A stretch of 64,000 bases of DNA. It comes from Hydrogenovibrio sp. 3SP14C1 (GTDB lineage: Bacteria; Pseudomonadota; Gammaproteobacteria; Thiomicrospirales; Thiomicrospiraceae). Of this stretch, positions 19,522-28,031 are shown one piece after another. The notes below the pieces were generated by a model that was not told the origin of the DNA, made no database searches, and was given only the letters and a program-made list of their open reading frames with translations. Both the position numbers and the translations under genes were made by a program. Within the stretch, counting starts at the first letter, position 1; each line of letters begins with the position of its first letter. The stretch covers positions 56,798-120,797 of the forward strand of contig NZ_JARTLM010000009.1 in assembly GCF_029625905.1 (NCBI RefSeq), read 5' to 3'.

Positions 19522-19556
19522 AAAGCCTCGTTAGTTCTGCTAACGGGGCTTTTTTG
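19522..19556 (+). terminator. Intrinsic terminator after tRNA-Arg
   Basis: An 11-base-pair stem AGCCTCGTTAG/CTAACGGGGCT (one T-G pair), loop TTCTG, then TTTTT. Confidence 0.92.
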
Positions 19557-19789
19557 TTTTTAAACCTTGCTTTTTTATTTCCTTATTTCTTTATCCTCTT
19601 TTCAGCTTCCGCTGTCAAAACTATGTGCTGTTTGCACTAAACTGGTTCACGTGTATTTTTTAAGGACTCCTTTTTTTGCTGAATAAAGGTATGTTTTTCG
19701 GTTAAGTGTTTGTTTTTTATGTAAATATTTTGCTTGGTATGCATGCTGTTTTAGTAGAGCTATATTTGCAATGGTGGAGATAACCTAAA

Positions 19790-20434
19790 ATGGGCTTTAA
19801 TGCGTTATTAGTCAGCGATGATGTTAACCATTCGGCAGAACTGAAGTCAGGGTTAATTTTTGCAGGTGCTCAGAATGTGACTGTGACGACGATGGATGAA
19901 AGCTGGACAGAGCTTTTGTCAGCAGACACTTATGATTTGCTGGTTCTGGAATGTCATCATGTGTCGGAAAGTGTGTTAAGCACCTTGGCGGACTTGAATG
20001 AAAACCCAGTCATTCCTGTTATTTGTTTTACCAGTGAACGAGATTCAAAGGTCATTAAACAATCCGTTAAATCGGGTGTAATGGCGTTTGTGGTGGGGGA
20101 TAAAAATCAGAATCGTATGAAACCAATCGTTGATGTCGCTTTAGCACGCTTTAGCGAACAACGTGCCTTAAAAAAAGAATTATCGCAATTAAAAGATAAG
20201 CTGGCCAATAGAGCCATAATCGAAAAAGCAAAAGGTCTTTTAATGCAGTCAAGAGGAATATCAGAGGATGAGGCATACCATGAGATACGGAGACATGCGA
20301 TGAACCAAGGGAAAAGGTTGTCTGAAGTGGCGGAAGCATTTTGCGCAACCTTAATTTCTGGATCTCAGCGTGAAGACAGTTTATTTTCAGATAAATCGAT
20401 TGCAGAGGTTCAGCATAGCCCAATTTTTGACTGA
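19790..20434 (+). CDS. ANTAR-domain antitermination regulator (NasT/AmiR-like)
   Basis: 214 residues. Residues 1-125 form a receiver-like domain with the acidic pair DD at 10-11, but the usual phospho-acceptor Asp is Glu (LLVLECHH), so it is probably not phosphorylated. A coiled helix (about 125-145) leads to an ANTAR RNA-binding domain at about 140-195 (AIIEKAKGLLMQSRGISEDEAYHEIRRHAM). ANTAR proteins bind paired hexaloop hairpins in mRNA leaders and prevent termination. No NasS-like sensor and no nitrogen-assimilation gene is adjacent, so the partner and target are unknown. The 230 bases upstream show no obvious structure beyond an AT-rich tract. Confidence 0.88.
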   Translation: MGFNALLVSDDVNHSAELKSGLIFAGAQNVTVTTMDESWTELLSADTYDLLVLECHHVSESVLSTLADLNENPVIPVICFTSERDSKVIKQSVKSGVMAFVVGDKNQNRMKPIVDVALARFSEQRALKKELSQLKDKLANRAIIEKAKGLLMQSRGISEDEAYHEIRRHAMNQGKRLSEVAEAFCATLISGSQREDSLFSDKSIAEVQHSPIFD

Positions 20435-20527
20435 ATGATTTGGACTAATCATCAGCGTGAATTTGTTTTATAAAGAGCATCCTAGTGCTATGACTTTTAA
20501 ATGACAGTAATAAATAGAAGATTAAAT

Positions 20528-21757
20528 ATGCAAAGCCCTCAAAAGGCTGATACTCAAACCTTAAATATTGAAAGTAAGAAACTTTATTCGGTGTTTCAGC
20601 CGATTTATAGTTTTTCGAATCAAGCATGTGTAGGAGTTGAAGCGCTGGTCAGAGGGACGTCTTTAGAAACGGGGTTTCAGGTCACGGTGGATGAATGTCT
20701 GACAGTGCCTAATTCAATGAAACAGGCGAATTTCAGTCAGGCGTTAAACCAATTGCACGTCACAAATTGGCAGCAATCAAAGCTGCCTGACAATTGGTTG
20801 TTTTTAAACTTGGACTTTGAAAATGTCACCAATCTGGATGATATTTGCATTGAACAAGTGCTGAAAGATTTAAACATTAAAGGACATGAAATCGTCATTG
20901 AGGTGGTGGAAAGTGAAATCACCGATGAGACGTTGTTTGAACAGGTGATTGAAACGCTAAGAGGATTAGGTTGTTTGATCGCGTTGGATGACTTTGGTGC
21001 GGGTCACTCGAATGTGGATCGTATCTGGAAAGCGCAACCGGATATTGTAAAGCTGGATCGAGGGGTGTTGTTGGAAGCTTCGAAGAGTTTACGAAGTCAA
21101 AGCATTCTTAAGAATTTGACGCGTTTGATTAAGGAAGCGGGTAGTGTTTGCTTGTTGGAAGGGGTGGAAACCAAAGAACAGGCCTTACTTGCGATGGATG
21201 CAGGGGTTGATTTGGTTCAAGGCTTTTATTTTGCCCGGCCGCATCAATTGCTGGATCAAGTAGAAAAAGGTCAACGATGTGTTAAAGAGGTGATTGATGA
21301 GTATCCGCTTTATATTAAAGAACGGACTTTTATCACCAGTATTCAACGTAAAGGATATGAAGCACTGTTTGAGTCAATGGAAGAGTTAGATCAATTTGAT
21401 TTTCTGGAAGAGAGGATGGCTGATCACGTCTCTAACCTTTCGTTTGTGAAACGGTTTTTTATTTTGGATCAGGAAGGCTTTCAGGTAAGTAATGAGTATG
21501 ACCCGCCGAGCGTAGAAGATCGTGTTGAAGTATTGAAGAAAGGGAAAGGCCTGTGCTGGAAGAATCGACGGTATTTTACCAAGGCGCTACAAAAGTCTGG
21601 AAATATACATGTGTCTGAACCTTACCGCTCTTTGATTGATATGCAGCTGTGTTTTACGATTTCAAAACAGGTTTTCTTGGAAGAAGGAAATTTTGTCGCT
21701 TGTTTTGATGTGGTCTATCATGACAAATCGATGGAATCGGTACAAATTTCAATTTAA
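20528..21757 (+). CDS. EAL-domain cyclic-di-GMP phosphodiesterase
   Basis: 409 residues from the ATG at 20528, chosen over 20501 because AGAAG lies upstream of it and nothing ribosome-like precedes 20501. The EAL domain (about 20-260) keeps EALVRG, LFLNLDFENV, EVVESE, DDFGAGHSN, IVKLD, EGVET and QGFYFARP, so metal and substrate residues are present and activity is expected. The carboxy 150 residues (VKRFFILDQEGFQVSNEYDPP and later CWKNRRYFTKALQ) resemble a PAS/PDC-like sensor as in YkuI-type proteins. No membrane helix is present. It follows the ANTAR gene after 93 bases and precedes the membrane-protein gene. Confidence 0.9.
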   Translation: MQSPQKADTQTLNIESKKLYSVFQPIYSFSNQACVGVEALVRGTSLETGFQVTVDECLTVPNSMKQANFSQALNQLHVTNWQQSKLPDNWLFLNLDFENVTNLDDICIEQVLKDLNIKGHEIVIEVVESEITDETLFEQVIETLRGLGCLIALDDFGAGHSNVDRIWKAQPDIVKLDRGVLLEASKSLRSQSILKNLTRLIKEAGSVCLLEGVETKEQALLAMDAGVDLVQGFYFARPHQLLDQVEKGQRCVKEVIDEYPLYIKERTFITSIQRKGYEALFESMEELDQFDFLEERMADHVSNLSFVKRFFILDQEGFQVSNEYDPPSVEDRVEVLKKGKGLCWKNRRYFTKALQKSGNIHVSEPYRSLIDMQLCFTISKQVFLEEGNFVACFDVVYHDKSMESVQISI

Positions 21758-21906
21758 AACTGTTCTTTTTGGTTCAAAATAAAAACGAAATGGTGCGCGT
21801 TTTTTTATAAAAATCATTTTTTATTGTTAACTTATTGATATGTAATGTAAAAATTTTTTTTGGCTTGCCTGTCGCTATTAGATAAAGGAAATCTGGGAGT
21901 GATTAA

Positions 21907-22770
21907 ATGCAAGAATTTATTAGTTTATATAACGAACACAAATCAGAAATTGAAAAGTTTCTGATTGAAACTATTTGTAATAATGCCCAGCTGTTACATT
22001 TAGATACTCTCCAATTACGAAAATTCTATTCAATATTTTCTTGTCTTGAATTGGTTTATACTGCTAATTCAGACTATATTCAAACCTCGCCCAATATCTA
22101 TAAAAATAAGCTGAATGAAGCGGCAAAAGGAAAGAACCGTATTTATCTTGTCTCTCAAGTGGCTAGGCAAGAACAGGATGTTTCAGTAACACCTCCCTAT
22201 ATCAGCTCTGCAACGGGTGAGTTTTGTGTGACGGTGATGGTAGAAGATCATGGCTCTTTGTTCTTTTTTGATTTTAATGTGGTTTCGTTATTAACTCGGT
22301 TGGGACTGGTTGAGTTACACCCTGTTTTTAATAAGGTGACGAAAGCATTTTATTTAGCGATTGGTCTGTCGTTGATGTTCTTTTCCATTATGTCGATAGG
22401 CTATGCATTTTATGATTATTTTATACAGTGGATGCACCCAGCAGATTACACCTTGGAAAGTGTTTTTAAGCCAATTGTGGCTTTAACGATGGGGTTGGCT
22501 ATTTTTGATTTGTCGAAAACCCTGTTAGAGAGAGAGGTCTTTTTTAAGGCATACTCGGATAAGAAAGATGAATCCCGGTTGCTGTCGAAGTTTTTGATTG
22601 CAATTATTATCGCCTTGTCGATTGAGGCATTGATGGTGGTCTTTAAAATTGCCTTGAATGATCCGACGATGATGTTACATGCGTTATATTTAATTATTGG
22701 AATCGCGTTGATTATTCTGTCTTTGGCTCTTTACTCTCGTTGGGTAAAAGTTCCGGAAACAAAAAAATAA
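21907..22770 (+). CDS. Four-helix membrane protein with PDC-like amino domain
   Basis: 287 residues. The first 145 residues look like a small sensor domain (PDC/Cache-like): VYTANSDYIQTSPNIYKN and FCVTVMVEDHGSLFFFDFNV. Four hydrophobic helices follow (about 152-175, 190-210, 232-252, 262-280). The sensor domain precedes the first helix without a signal peptide, so it is probably cytoplasmic. No catalytic domain is seen. It lies between an EAL protein and the glucosylglycerate operon, 23 bases before gpgP, so it may be the first gene of that operon and could have a role in osmotic or energy sensing, but this is inference. Confidence 0.75.
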   Translation: MQEFISLYNEHKSEIEKFLIETICNNAQLLHLDTLQLRKFYSIFSCLELVYTANSDYIQTSPNIYKNKLNEAAKGKNRIYLVSQVARQEQDVSVTPPYISSATGEFCVTVMVEDHGSLFFFDFNVVSLLTRLGLVELHPVFNKVTKAFYLAIGLSLMFFSIMSIGYAFYDYFIQWMHPADYTLESVFKPIVALTMGLAIFDLSKTLLEREVFFKAYSDKKDESRLLSKFLIAIIIALSIEALMVVFKIALNDPTMMLHALYLIIGIALIILSLALYSRWVKVPETKK

Positions 22771-22793
22771 TGCGATTTTAAAGGAGAGAAGAT

Positions 22794-23612
22794 GTGTCAA
22801 AGATGATCATCTTTACAGATTTAGATGGAACGTTACTCAACCATAAATCTTATGATTATGAAGCGGTTCTACCGTTGCTGGATCGATTGAAAGGTTTGGG
22901 TATTCCTGTGGTGCTTAATTCTAGTAAAACCTTGTCCGAACTGGAAGGGTGGAAGTCGAAGTTGAAGTTATCAACCCCTGTTATTGCTGAAAATGGCGGG
23001 GTCATGACAGTGCCATCTTTGTCGGAAAGAGGGGAAGAAAAGATTTTAATCGGTCGACCGTATGAAGAAATTCGGTCATTTATTAAGCACCTTCGTAAAC
23101 GACATGGTTGGCAGTTCGAGGGGTTTGGCGATTGGACGTTGTCAGGTGTGATGAACCACACAGGATTACATTCAAAAGAAGCGTTGTTAGCCACGGAACG
23201 AGAAGTGACCGAGCCGATTATATGGCAAGACTCGGATGCAAATCTGCAGGCGTTTAAAGAAGCGCTGGAAGAAGAGAATTTAACCTTGAAAAAAGGCGGA
23301 CGGTTTTATCATGTGATGGGGCATCACGATAAAGCCGATGCGATGCACTTTCTGGTGAATAAAGAATATTTCTCTGATAACAAGGATTGCGTGATTGTTG
23401 CATTAGGTGATAGTGACAATGATATTGCGATGCTCAACTATGCAGATGTACCGATTGTGATTTGTAACCCGGCTGGGAAGGGATTGGATATTCAGAATGC
23501 CATCTATACCGATTCAGAAGCACCTTTTGGTTGGGTTGAAGCCATTGAAAAAGTTTTAGCAACACCGTTTGACCAATTTTCCAGAAAGCTCAAGGGGGAG
23601 TGTGATGAGTGA
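22794..23612 (+). CDS. Glucosyl/mannosyl-3-phosphoglycerate phosphatase
   Basis: A HAD-IIB phosphatase of the MpgP/GpgP family that dephosphorylates glycosyl-3-phosphoglycerate to the compatible solute. 272 residues with motif I TDLDGTLLNH, motif II LNSSKTLSEL, GGRFYHVMGHHDKADAM and motif IV GDSDNDIAML. Start is GTG with AAGGAGAG five bases upstream. The last 8 bases overlap the synthase gene, which settles the partner. The adjacent GT81-type synthase argues for glucosyl rather than mannosyl substrate, although MpgP enzymes can accept both. Confidence 0.88.
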   Translation: MSKMIIFTDLDGTLLNHKSYDYEAVLPLLDRLKGLGIPVVLNSSKTLSELEGWKSKLKLSTPVIAENGGVMTVPSLSERGEEKILIGRPYEEIRSFIKHLRKRHGWQFEGFGDWTLSGVMNHTGLHSKEALLATEREVTEPIIWQDSDANLQAFKEALEEENLTLKKGGRFYHVMGHHDKADAMHFLVNKEYFSDNKDCVIVALGDSDNDIAMLNYADVPIVICNPAGKGLDIQNAIYTDSEAPFGWVEAIEKVLATPFDQFSRKLKGECDE

Positions 23613-24816
23613 TTTTTTTCAAAATGGAACGGTAACAACGTTTCACAATATAACGGATCGACCAGTCGAGGATATTGAAGAAGAGTTGGTTCATCATGGC
23701 AAACAAAAACCGTTGGGGCTGATTTTACCTTCTTTGTTCAGTGAGTTAGAAGGCCCGGCGCTTTTAAATATCGTTGAAGAGTTGAAAAAAGTACCTTATT
23801 TAAATCAGATCGTCATTGGACTGGATCGTGCGGATGAGAAACAGTTTGAATTCGCGAAAGAGTATTTTTCAGGCTTGCCACAAGACACCAAGATCGTGTG
23901 GAACGATGGTCCGAGAATGAAGGCAATTACGGAAAAGCTGAAAGAGAAAGAACTGGCACCGAAAGAACGAGGAAAAGGCAGTAATGTCTGGAACTGTTTT
24001 GGGTATATTTTAGCGTCCAATAAGGCGCAAGCGGTGGCTTTACATGATTGTGATGTTTTGACTTATGATCGGAGCTTATTGGCTCGTTTGATTTACCCGG
24101 TCGCACATCCGACGTTCAACTTTGTCTTTTCGAAGGGCTATTACCCGCGTTATGCCGATGGCAAATTGAATGGCCGTGCGTCGCGTCTATTGGTCACGCC
24201 TTTGTTGAGAGCTTTAAAAGGCGTTGTCGGGAATGATGACTTGCTAACGTATTTGGATAGTTTTCGTTATCCGTTGGCGGGTGAATTTGCGATGGATGTG
24301 CATTGTTTAAAAGAAATTCGTATTCCATCGGACTGGGGGCTGGAAATTGGGGTGATGTCGGAGGTTTTGAAGAACTATTCCAATCGCCGTGTGTGTCAGG
24401 TCGATATTGCTAATGTGTATGACCACAAGCATCAGGAAGTGTCATTTGAGAATAAACAAGCCGGTTTGTCGAGAATGAGTCAGGACATTGCGAAATCGTT
24501 GTTTAGAAAACTGGCCGTCAGAGGCCACCAATTTTCAAATAGTACCTTAAGAACCATTCGAGCAAAGTATTACCGTACGGCGTTGGATCAACTGGAGTCT
24601 TATGCATTTGATGCTGAAATGAATGGGCTCAAGATTGATCTCCATAGTGAAGAACAGGTAATTGAACTGTTTGCTCAAAACATTTTGGATGCGGGGAAAG
24701 CCTTTATTGAGTCACCCAGTGAGGTTCCGTTTATGCCAAATTGGAACCGAGTTGTGAGCGCTTGTCCGGATATTCTAGAAAGTATTTATGAAGCGGTTGA
24801 ACTGGATAATCAGTAA
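23605..24816 (+). CDS. gpgS: Glucosyl-3-phosphoglycerate synthase
   Basis: A GT81-type glycosyltransferase that joins NDP-glucose to 3-phosphoglycerate. 403 residues from the ATG at 23605 (AAGGGGGAG four bases upstream); an in-frame TTG at 23569 lacks support. Signatures: GKGSNVWNCFGYILAS, the metal-binding DCD in ALHDCDVLTYD, KLNGRASRLLVTPLLRAL and PLAGEFAMDVHCL, the last being typical of GpgS. It overlaps the phosphatase gene by 8 bases and precedes the phosphorylase by 31, so all are one operon. Glucosylglycerate is a known compatible solute for salt stress and nitrogen limitation. Confidence 0.88.
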   Translation: MSDFFQNGTVTTFHNITDRPVEDIEEELVHHGKQKPLGLILPSLFSELEGPALLNIVEELKKVPYLNQIVIGLDRADEKQFEFAKEYFSGLPQDTKIVWNDGPRMKAITEKLKEKELAPKERGKGSNVWNCFGYILASNKAQAVALHDCDVLTYDRSLLARLIYPVAHPTFNFVFSKGYYPRYADGKLNGRASRLLVTPLLRALKGVVGNDDLLTYLDSFRYPLAGEFAMDVHCLKEIRIPSDWGLEIGVMSEVLKNYSNRRVCQVDIANVYDHKHQEVSFENKQAGLSRMSQDIAKSLFRKLAVRGHQFSNSTLRTIRAKYYRTALDQLESYAFDAEMNGLKIDLHSEEQVIELFAQNILDAGKAFIESPSEVPFMPNWNRVVSACPDILESIYEAVELDNQ

Positions 24817-24847
24817 AGTTGTCTGAACAGTTTTAAGGGGTTGGATA

Positions 24848-26617
24848 ATGAAAGAACAAGCATTAAGTCGAATCAAAGAAAGACTCAACTACTGTTATTC
24901 TGTAGAGGATGCGGAAGAGGCTTATCTGGCGATTCGTGATTTGTTGAAATCTTATCCTTCTGAACAGCCTCTTCCTGCTTCTCGTTGGTCCCATGAAGAT
25001 GTCATGCTGATTACCTATGGCGATACCTTCCAAAAGGAAGGTGAGGTGCCGCTTGAGACGTTAGCCAGTTTCTTGAAAGCCCATATCAAAGATGCCATCA
25101 ACAATGTGCATATCTTGCCCTTTTTTCCTTACAGTTCAGACGATGGTTTTTCAGTGATTGATTACACCTTAGTCAATCCTGACTTGGGCGACTGGTCTCA
25201 GGTGGAAGCCATTGGCGACTCTTATCAACTCATGTTTGATCTGGTTGTGAATCATATCTCTCGGGAAAGCCTGTGGTTTACAGATTTCAAAGCCAATATT
25301 TCGCCGTTTAATGAGTTCTTTATTGAAATGGAAGGCTCTGAGGATGTCTCACAGGTTACGCGACCGCGGAATACACCGTTGCTGGTGCCTGCTTATACTC
25401 ATCGTGGTCGTAAAATGGTTTGGGCGACCTTTAGTGCAGACCAGATAGACTTGAACTTTAAAAATCCGAAAGTCTTGATCAAGATGCTGGAGGTCTTGGT
25501 ACTGTATTTAGACAAGGGCGCGAAAACGATTCGGTTGGATGCGATTGCATTTTTGTGGAAAGAGTTAGGCAGTAAGTGCATTCATTTGACTGAAACACAC
25601 CAAATGGTGAAGCTGTTTCGAGATGTGATGTCCATCGTCAAACCAGAGAGTATTTTACTGACAGAAACGAATGTACCGCATCTAGAAAATTTATCTTATT
25701 TCGGGCAGCAAGATGAAGCACACATGGTGTATCAGTTTGCGTTGGCGCCGTTGGTGTTGCACGCGTTGCATCGTGGAGATGGCCGTTATTTAACCGAGTG
25801 GGCCAGCACCTTGGATGCGCCACCAAAAGGCTGTACGTTTTTAAACTTTACTGCTTCTCATGACGGCATTGGGGTTCGACCGGTTGAAGGCATTCTGCCT
25901 GAACGAGAAGTGGAAGATTTGATTACCAGTATGCATCGTTTAGGTGGGTTTGTGACGACAAAATCAAATCCGGATGGCACAGAGTCACCTTATGAAATCA
26001 ATATCGCGCTATTCAGTGCTTTCCGCGAGACTTATCACTCTAACGGGCCTGATCAATGGCAGGTTGATCGGTTTATTTGTTCGCAAAATATCATGATGAC
26101 TTTACAAGGAATTCCAGCTTTTTATATTCATAGTCTGGTTGCGGCTCCGAATGATCGGGAAGGGGTTGAAAAGACTGGAAGGACCCGTTCAATCAATCGC
26201 CGCCGATGGGATTATGATTATTTACAGGCGTTGATTGAAAGTGGCCGAACATCGAATGCTGAAGTCTTGAAACGCTTGACTAATATTTTGCAACGCCGTA
26301 AAAAACACATGGCTTTCCATCCGGATGTGCCGCAACATATTATTGATTTAGGGCAGTCATTTTTTGCATTGTGGCGAGACGAAGAGGGGTTACGTTTTCC
26401 GTTATTGGCCATCCATAATTTAACCAGTGAAATTAAACTCATCGATCTGTCTAAAATATCAGGTGTTGAACGGTTTTCTTATTGGGTGAATTTGCTTGAT
26501 AATCGAGGCGTATCCAGTGGGGAAAATAATTTTGTGTTGCAGCCATATCAGTCGGTTTGGTTGATGCCGGAAACGGTTGATGACGTATCTGCCTTGTGGG
26601 CACCCTTTACGGATTGA
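24848..26617 (+). CDS. GH13_18 phosphorylase, probably glucosylglycerate phosphorylase
   Basis: 589 residues of the sucrose phosphorylase family (GH13 subfamily 18). The nucleophile Asp lies in TIRLDAIAFLWKE, the acid/base Glu in ILLTETNVPH, and the conserved His/Asp in NFTASHDGIGVRP; VVNHISRESLWF is region I. It is longer than classical sucrose phosphorylase (about 500 residues), as is the glucosylglycerate phosphorylase clade. Location between gpgS and a glycerate kinase makes reversible phosphorolysis of glucosylglycerate to glucose-1-phosphate and glycerate the best assignment. Sucrose phosphorylase activity is the alternative; no sucrose genes are nearby. Confidence 0.85.
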   Translation: MKEQALSRIKERLNYCYSVEDAEEAYLAIRDLLKSYPSEQPLPASRWSHEDVMLITYGDTFQKEGEVPLETLASFLKAHIKDAINNVHILPFFPYSSDDGFSVIDYTLVNPDLGDWSQVEAIGDSYQLMFDLVVNHISRESLWFTDFKANISPFNEFFIEMEGSEDVSQVTRPRNTPLLVPAYTHRGRKMVWATFSADQIDLNFKNPKVLIKMLEVLVLYLDKGAKTIRLDAIAFLWKELGSKCIHLTETHQMVKLFRDVMSIVKPESILLTETNVPHLENLSYFGQQDEAHMVYQFALAPLVLHALHRGDGRYLTEWASTLDAPPKGCTFLNFTASHDGIGVRPVEGILPEREVEDLITSMHRLGGFVTTKSNPDGTESPYEINIALFSAFRETYHSNGPDQWQVDRFICSQNIMMTLQGIPAFYIHSLVAAPNDREGVEKTGRTRSINRRRWDYDYLQALIESGRTSNAEVLKRLTNILQRRKKHMAFHPDVPQHIIDLGQSFFALWRDEEGLRFPLLAIHNLTSEIKLIDLSKISGVERFSYWVNLLDNRGVSSGENNFVLQPYQSVWLMPETVDDVSALWAPFTD

Positions 26618-26693
26618 CAAGTAGTGATTTGATGCAATTTTTAGCGAACATAAAAACGATTTCTTTCGCGGAAGTCTGTCTAGGTAATGACTT

Positions 26694-27863
26694 ATGAATA
26701 CCCCAAAAACCATATTAGTGGCGCCGGACTCTTTTAAAGGGTCGTTATCGGCAGTCAGCTTCTGCCGTATTGCCGAGAAGGTGGGGAAGGCGTATCCGAA
26801 CAATATTAATATCATTTCTCGACCGATGTCTGATGGTGGAGAAGGCTTTGTCGAAGCATTGATTTATGCCGAACTGGCCGAGGTGAAAACGGTCGTGGTA
26901 CAAGACCCGTTAGGACGAGCGACCACCGCAAAATTTGCCTGGCAGCCAGAAACCAAAACAGCCATTGTTGAAATGGCGCAAGCTTCAGGACTCCCTTTGC
27001 TTGCTGCGTATGAACGAAATCCTTTAAAAGCCTCCACTTATGGTACGGGGCAGGTGTTGAATGCTGCGATGGACCTTGGTGCGGAAAAAATTATTTTAGG
27101 GTTGGGTGGCAGTGCCACCAACGATGGGGGCGCTGGCGCCTTACAATCCTTGGGCTTTGCTTTTCTAGACCGACAGGGTGATTCCATTTCATTGGGCGGA
27201 GAGGCATTAATATCTTTATCCAAAATTATCAAAAAATCGCCAGGCCTGGTCGAAACAAAACGCAAACCAATCGATGAGATTGAATGGGTAATTGCCTGTG
27301 ATGTCTCAAATCCTTTATTAGGAGAGCAAGGCGCAACGACTGTGTTTGGTCCGCAAAAAGGGGTTGACGAACAGTCACACCAAACGCTTGAAAATGGTCT
27401 GGCAAGACTGGCAGAAGTTCTGAAAGAGGATTGGGGTCAAGACATTAAGGATTTGCCAGGCGCTGGTGCAGCTGGTGGCATGGCTGGTTCTTTTGTGGGA
27501 TTATTGAATGCGCAATTGGTGTCCGGCTTTGATTTGTTGTCCGAATTATTACGGCTCGAAGAATTGTTTCAGTCGCACTCGATTGATTTGGTCGTGACAG
27601 GGGAAGGTAAAATGGATACCCAAACGCAGTTTGGTAAATTGCCGAACCGTATCGCGCAATTAGCCAGCCGCTATCATGTTCCAGCTGTTGGGGTTTGTGG
27701 TCGCTTGGAAACGTCAGTGGACGCTTTGAATGCTTTTATGGATTTACGCTGTATTCATGAAGGCGTAGAGGAAGCGACACCGCTAGAAGTGTTGTTGGAA
27801 CAAACTGATCAAAACCTGGAAAAAACCTTTACTCATTATTTTCCTAGCTGGTTGTCGATCTAA
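26694..27863 (+). CDS. glxK: Glycerate kinase (GlxK/GarK family)
   Basis: 389 residues. Converts glycerate and ATP to a phosphoglycerate (2-phosphoglycerate in the bacterial GarK/GlxK class). Motifs: VAPDSFKGSLSAV at the start, MSDGGEGFVEAL, LGLGGSATNDGGAGAL and VVTGEGKMDTQTQFGKLP. It would return the glycerate released by the phosphorylase upstream to central metabolism. The gap of 76 bases may hold its own weak promoter. A CCAGGCCTGG copy lies at 27240. Confidence 0.93.
   Translation: MNTPKTILVAPDSFKGSLSAVSFCRIAEKVGKAYPNNINIISRPMSDGGEGFVEALIYAELAEVKTVVVQDPLGRATTAKFAWQPETKTAIVEMAQASGLPLLAAYERNPLKASTYGTGQVLNAAMDLGAEKIILGLGGSATNDGGAGALQSLGFAFLDRQGDSISLGGEALISLSKIIKKSPGLVETKRKPIDEIEWVIACDVSNPLLGEQGATTVFGPQKGVDEQSHQTLENGLARLAEVLKEDWGQDIKDLPGAGAAGGMAGSFVGLLNAQLVSGFDLLSELLRLEELFQSHSIDLVVTGEGKMDTQTQFGKLPNRIAQLASRYHVPAVGVCGRLETSVDALNAFMDLRCIHEGVEEATPLEVLLEQTDQNLEKTFTHYFPSWLSI
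27240..27249. repeat. CCAGGCCTGG copy inside glxK
   Basis: An exact copy, in the frame reading S-P-G-L-V-E, the same peptide frame as in rarA. The flanks TCG on both sides are not complementary, so only the core is palindromic. Confidence 0.9.
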
Positions 27864-28031
27864 TGCTTTATTTTCAATTTGTTAATGTGCACTCACATCA
27901 TGAAAGTGATTTAATATACTTAACTATAATTTGACCTGTCTCAATTTTATTTTAGCAAACTGTCGTTAATCTATAGCACAATAAGCATCTTATAAAAATA
28001 CTCCTCTTTATTGACTAAGGTATCTTTTATC

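Noticed and set aside
20437-20500. Two small stem-loops with six-base loops upstream of the EAL gene, considered as an ANTAR RNA target
   Set aside because: Stems are only 4 base pairs and the loops (TGGACT, TCCTAG) lack the A1/G4 pattern of ANTAR hexaloops.
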